Source: Podochytrium sp. JEL0797
Taxonomy: Eukaryota > Chytridiomycota > Chytridiomycetes > Chytridiales > Chytriomycetaceae
Direction: 5' to 3'
Length of the DNA stretch: 19,153 bases
NCBI GenBank assembly: GCA_027596195.1
Contig: JADGJG010000459.1
Span: 1-19,153 of the forward strand
The position numbers were made by a program, and so were the translations under genes. A model generated the notes under the pieces. That model worked only from the letters and a program-made list of their open reading frames with translations, made no database searches and was not told the DNA's origin. Below are positions 17,237-19,153 of this stretch, piece after piece (position 1 is the stretch's first letter; every line of letters starts with the position of its first letter).

Positions 17237-18774
17237 ATGGCTCTTTACGTCGACAAGTACCGCCCCACATCGCTCGACAAGCTCGACTACCACCCGGACC
17301 TGACGGACCAGTTCAAAAAGATGGTAATTGCATCCCCTTTATCCTCTCTTCACATTCGCTGATTCACCAACAACAGGCCGCCGTCGGTGACTTCCCACAC
17401 ATGCTCGTGTACGGACCTTCTGGTGCCGGCAAGAAGACGCGAATCATGGCCGTGCTGAAGGAGATCTACGGCCCTGCGGTCGAGAAGGTTTGCCCTCACC
17501 AAAGCTCAAGCCGAACCCTTCCACCAACACAAAACACAGCTCAAAATCGACATGCGCACATTCGCCACTCCTTCAAACAAAAAGATCGAAATCAACATCG
17601 TGTCGAGCAACTATCACATGGAGATCACTCCGAGGTGTGTTTTTTTTGTTTGGATGCATGGCCGTGTTTTCGGACGAATGCTGACGCAAAAACAAACAAA
17701 GTGATGTCGGATCAAATGACCGCCTTGTGATTCAAGAGCTCATCAAGGAAGTTGCTCAGACACAGCAGGTTGATTCATCGGCAAAGAGATCGTTCAAAGG
17801 TATTCCCTCTTCGTGGCTTGGGTCCCTTCTCCCAACCAACACCCATTCCCTCAGTCGTCATCCTCAACGAAGCCGACACTCTCTCCAAAAACGCTCAACA
17901 CGCACTCCGTCGAACCATGGAAAAATACATGAACAACCTCCGCGTCATCATCTGTGCCAACTCCACCTCGAGAATCATTGGTCCCATTCGCAGTCGTTGC
18001 TTGCTGGTTCGCGTCGCGGCTCCATCGAATGACGAGGTGTGTTGAACGTCCCGCGTGGATTTGGCCGAACGAATTTCCTCACTCACACTCCAACTCCCCA
18101 CCCCACCCCGCCAAAAGATCAAACACGTCATGACCAAAGTCGCAATCAAAGAAGGCCTCCAAATCCCCGACGCATTCGCTTCCCGCATTGCGACCCTCTC
18201 GAACGGAAACCTCCGCAAAGCCCTGTTGATGCTCGAATCGGCTAAAGTGCGGTACTACCCTTTCATGGTGGACCAACCGATCCCACTCACGGACTGGGAG
18301 AATTACATTCACGAGACGGCGAGAGTGATTGTGGAGGAGCAGACGCCGAAACGGTTGCAGGATGTGAGGGGGAGGTTGTATGAGTTGTTGACGCATTGTA
18401 TTGCACCGGAGGTTATTTTGAAGGTGTGTGTTTTGCGTGTGTTTTGCGGGAGGCCGTGAGTTTGTTTTGATTCCGCGTCTCATCCTCTTGTCTTTGCCAA
18501 ACAGACACTGATGTTCGACATCATCAAACTGATTGACGTCGGGATGGCTCCAGAGGTTGTCAAGATGGCTGCCGATTACGTGAGTGAATTTTTTTGGCAC
18601 GCGTTTTCTTTCGCTGTTTGTCTGACCCACCGCGTTCTTCTGAACAACGCATTTCCACCTCTCTAGGAACAAGGCATGCGTCAAGGTACGAAACCCATCT
18701 TCCACTTGGAAGCGTTTGTGGCCAAATTCATGGCCTTGTATAAGCGATTTTTGTTTGATTTGATGAACGAATGA
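17237..18774 (+). CDS. RFC3: Replication factor C subunit (human RFC3 / budding yeast Rfc5 orthologue)
   Basis: Eight exons, 17237-17323, 17377-17487, 17540-17634, 17702-17799, 17855-18036, 18118-18423, 18505-18579 and 18667-18774, give 353 residues, matching the 354-356 of yeast and human. RFC loads the PCNA sliding clamp onto primed DNA and is shared by the checkpoint and cohesion loaders. Visible landmarks: N-terminal [26 protein letters not shown] with the P-loop at 42-50, [30 protein letters not shown] (atypical NEAD in the Walker B position, as usual for this non-canonical subunit), SRC at 177-179 (completing ATP sites in trans), [13 protein letters not shown], and [12 protein letters not shown]. 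The C-terminus [16 protein letters not shown] matches the family collar domain. All eight exons are needed, and no stop or shift remains. Introns are 52-87 nt. Confidence 0.95.
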
Positions 18775-19153
18775 GAGAAAAACGAGTTTGCTGCACAGTG
18801 ATTTTTTGGTTGTCTCGTGTTTCCTCGCAGCCGAGTCCGTTTAGAATTACTGATATTTGATTGACAACGACGCGTCGCGACTTTATTGAAATTCGGGGGA
18901 AAGGGGGGTTTCTCGTGCGCGATTCCAATCCAATCAAAACGCGAAAAGTGAGGGGGAAAAATGATTGAAATATGAATACAGATGCTTTTATTATGCAGAT
19001 AATAGATGAGCCAAAACAAAACACACGCGATTTACAAAAGGGAAGGGGGGGACGAATTCGAGTGTAGGAAAAACAAGGTGCCCCGGGTTTCCCCCCCTCC
19101 TCAAACAAGATTGGCAACAATACTTGGCCAGGTTGCAGCCAGGAGGTGTGCCC
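18775..19153. other. Downstream region without a supported gene
   Basis: 379 nt after RFC3. There is no AATAAA on the plus strand. TTTATT at 18882-18887 and 18987-18992 would be poly(A) signals for a minus-strand gene lying to the right of the window. A perfect 10-bp palindrome CGACGCGTCG lies at 18868-18877. The minus-strand open frame at 18728-19120 has low-complexity, non-protein-like composition. Confidence 0.4.

Noticed and set aside
17488..18666. Apparent stops and frame changes in RFC3, suggesting a pseudogene
   Set aside because: All are explained by seven GT-AG introns. The joined exons give a full-length family member.
18868..18877. Palindrome CGACGCGTCG as an MCB promoter element
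   Set aside because: It lies downstream of RFC3, with no plus-strand gene start visible after it in the window.
18728..19120. 130-codon minus-strand frame after RFC3
   Set aside because: It overlaps the RFC3 3' end, shows no motif, and has composition typical of AT/GC-skewed non-coding DNA.
1..19153. tRNA, rRNA, CRISPR arrays, transposons or prokaryotic operons
   Set aside because: No cloverleaf, rRNA core sequence, direct-repeat/spacer pattern, transposase or terminal repeats were recognised. The 969-975 bp periodicity at the left is exon duplication.

Overview
The window is nuclear DNA from a eukaryote with compact, intron-rich genes. Introns are 43-143 nt with GT-AG ends, intergenic gaps are 94-379 nt, and poly(A) signals lie close to stop codons. 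The gene set points to an early-diverging zoosporic fungus, most likely a chytrid: a fungal-type ceramide synthase, an RFC3 clamp-loader subunit, an FBH1-like helicase, an F-box protein with plant-style leucine-rich repeats, and a tropomodulin-like protein. The lineage is inferred from gene content only. Seven protein genes were modelled by joining exons so that reading frame, splice phase and protein family agree.

Layout: (1) 1-7007, minus: a giant gene whose 3' end lies outside the window. It starts with a tropomodulin/leiomodin-type LRR head and continues as an acidic Val/Glu/Thr-rich tail of at least 1,500 residues, made of duplicated exon-intron units. Each unit ends in the same 41-residue amphipathic module. 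(2) 7168-8019, minus: single-exon F-box/LRR protein. (3) 8194-10278, plus: a ubiquitin-conjugating (E2) domain fused to an F-box-like segment and a long uncharacterised C-terminal domain. (4) 10373-12707, minus: a bacterial-type DUF1003 two-helix membrane domain with a long non-bacterial C-terminal extension. (5) 13040-14217, minus: ceramide synthase (TLC domain). (6) 14576-17126, plus: UvrD-type helicase most like FBH1 but without an F-box. (7) 17237-18774, plus: RFC3 clamp-loader subunit. 18775-19153 holds no convincing gene.

Themes: genes 2 and 3 form a divergent pair sharing a 174-nt promoter, and both carry F-boxes. Genes 6 and 7 are a tandem replication/recombination pair 110 nt apart, and gene 6 shares a 358-nt promoter with ceramide synthase. 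The strongest candidates for something undescribed are the tropomodulin-headed repeat protein, the E2-F-box fusion and the eukaryotic DUF1003 fusion.
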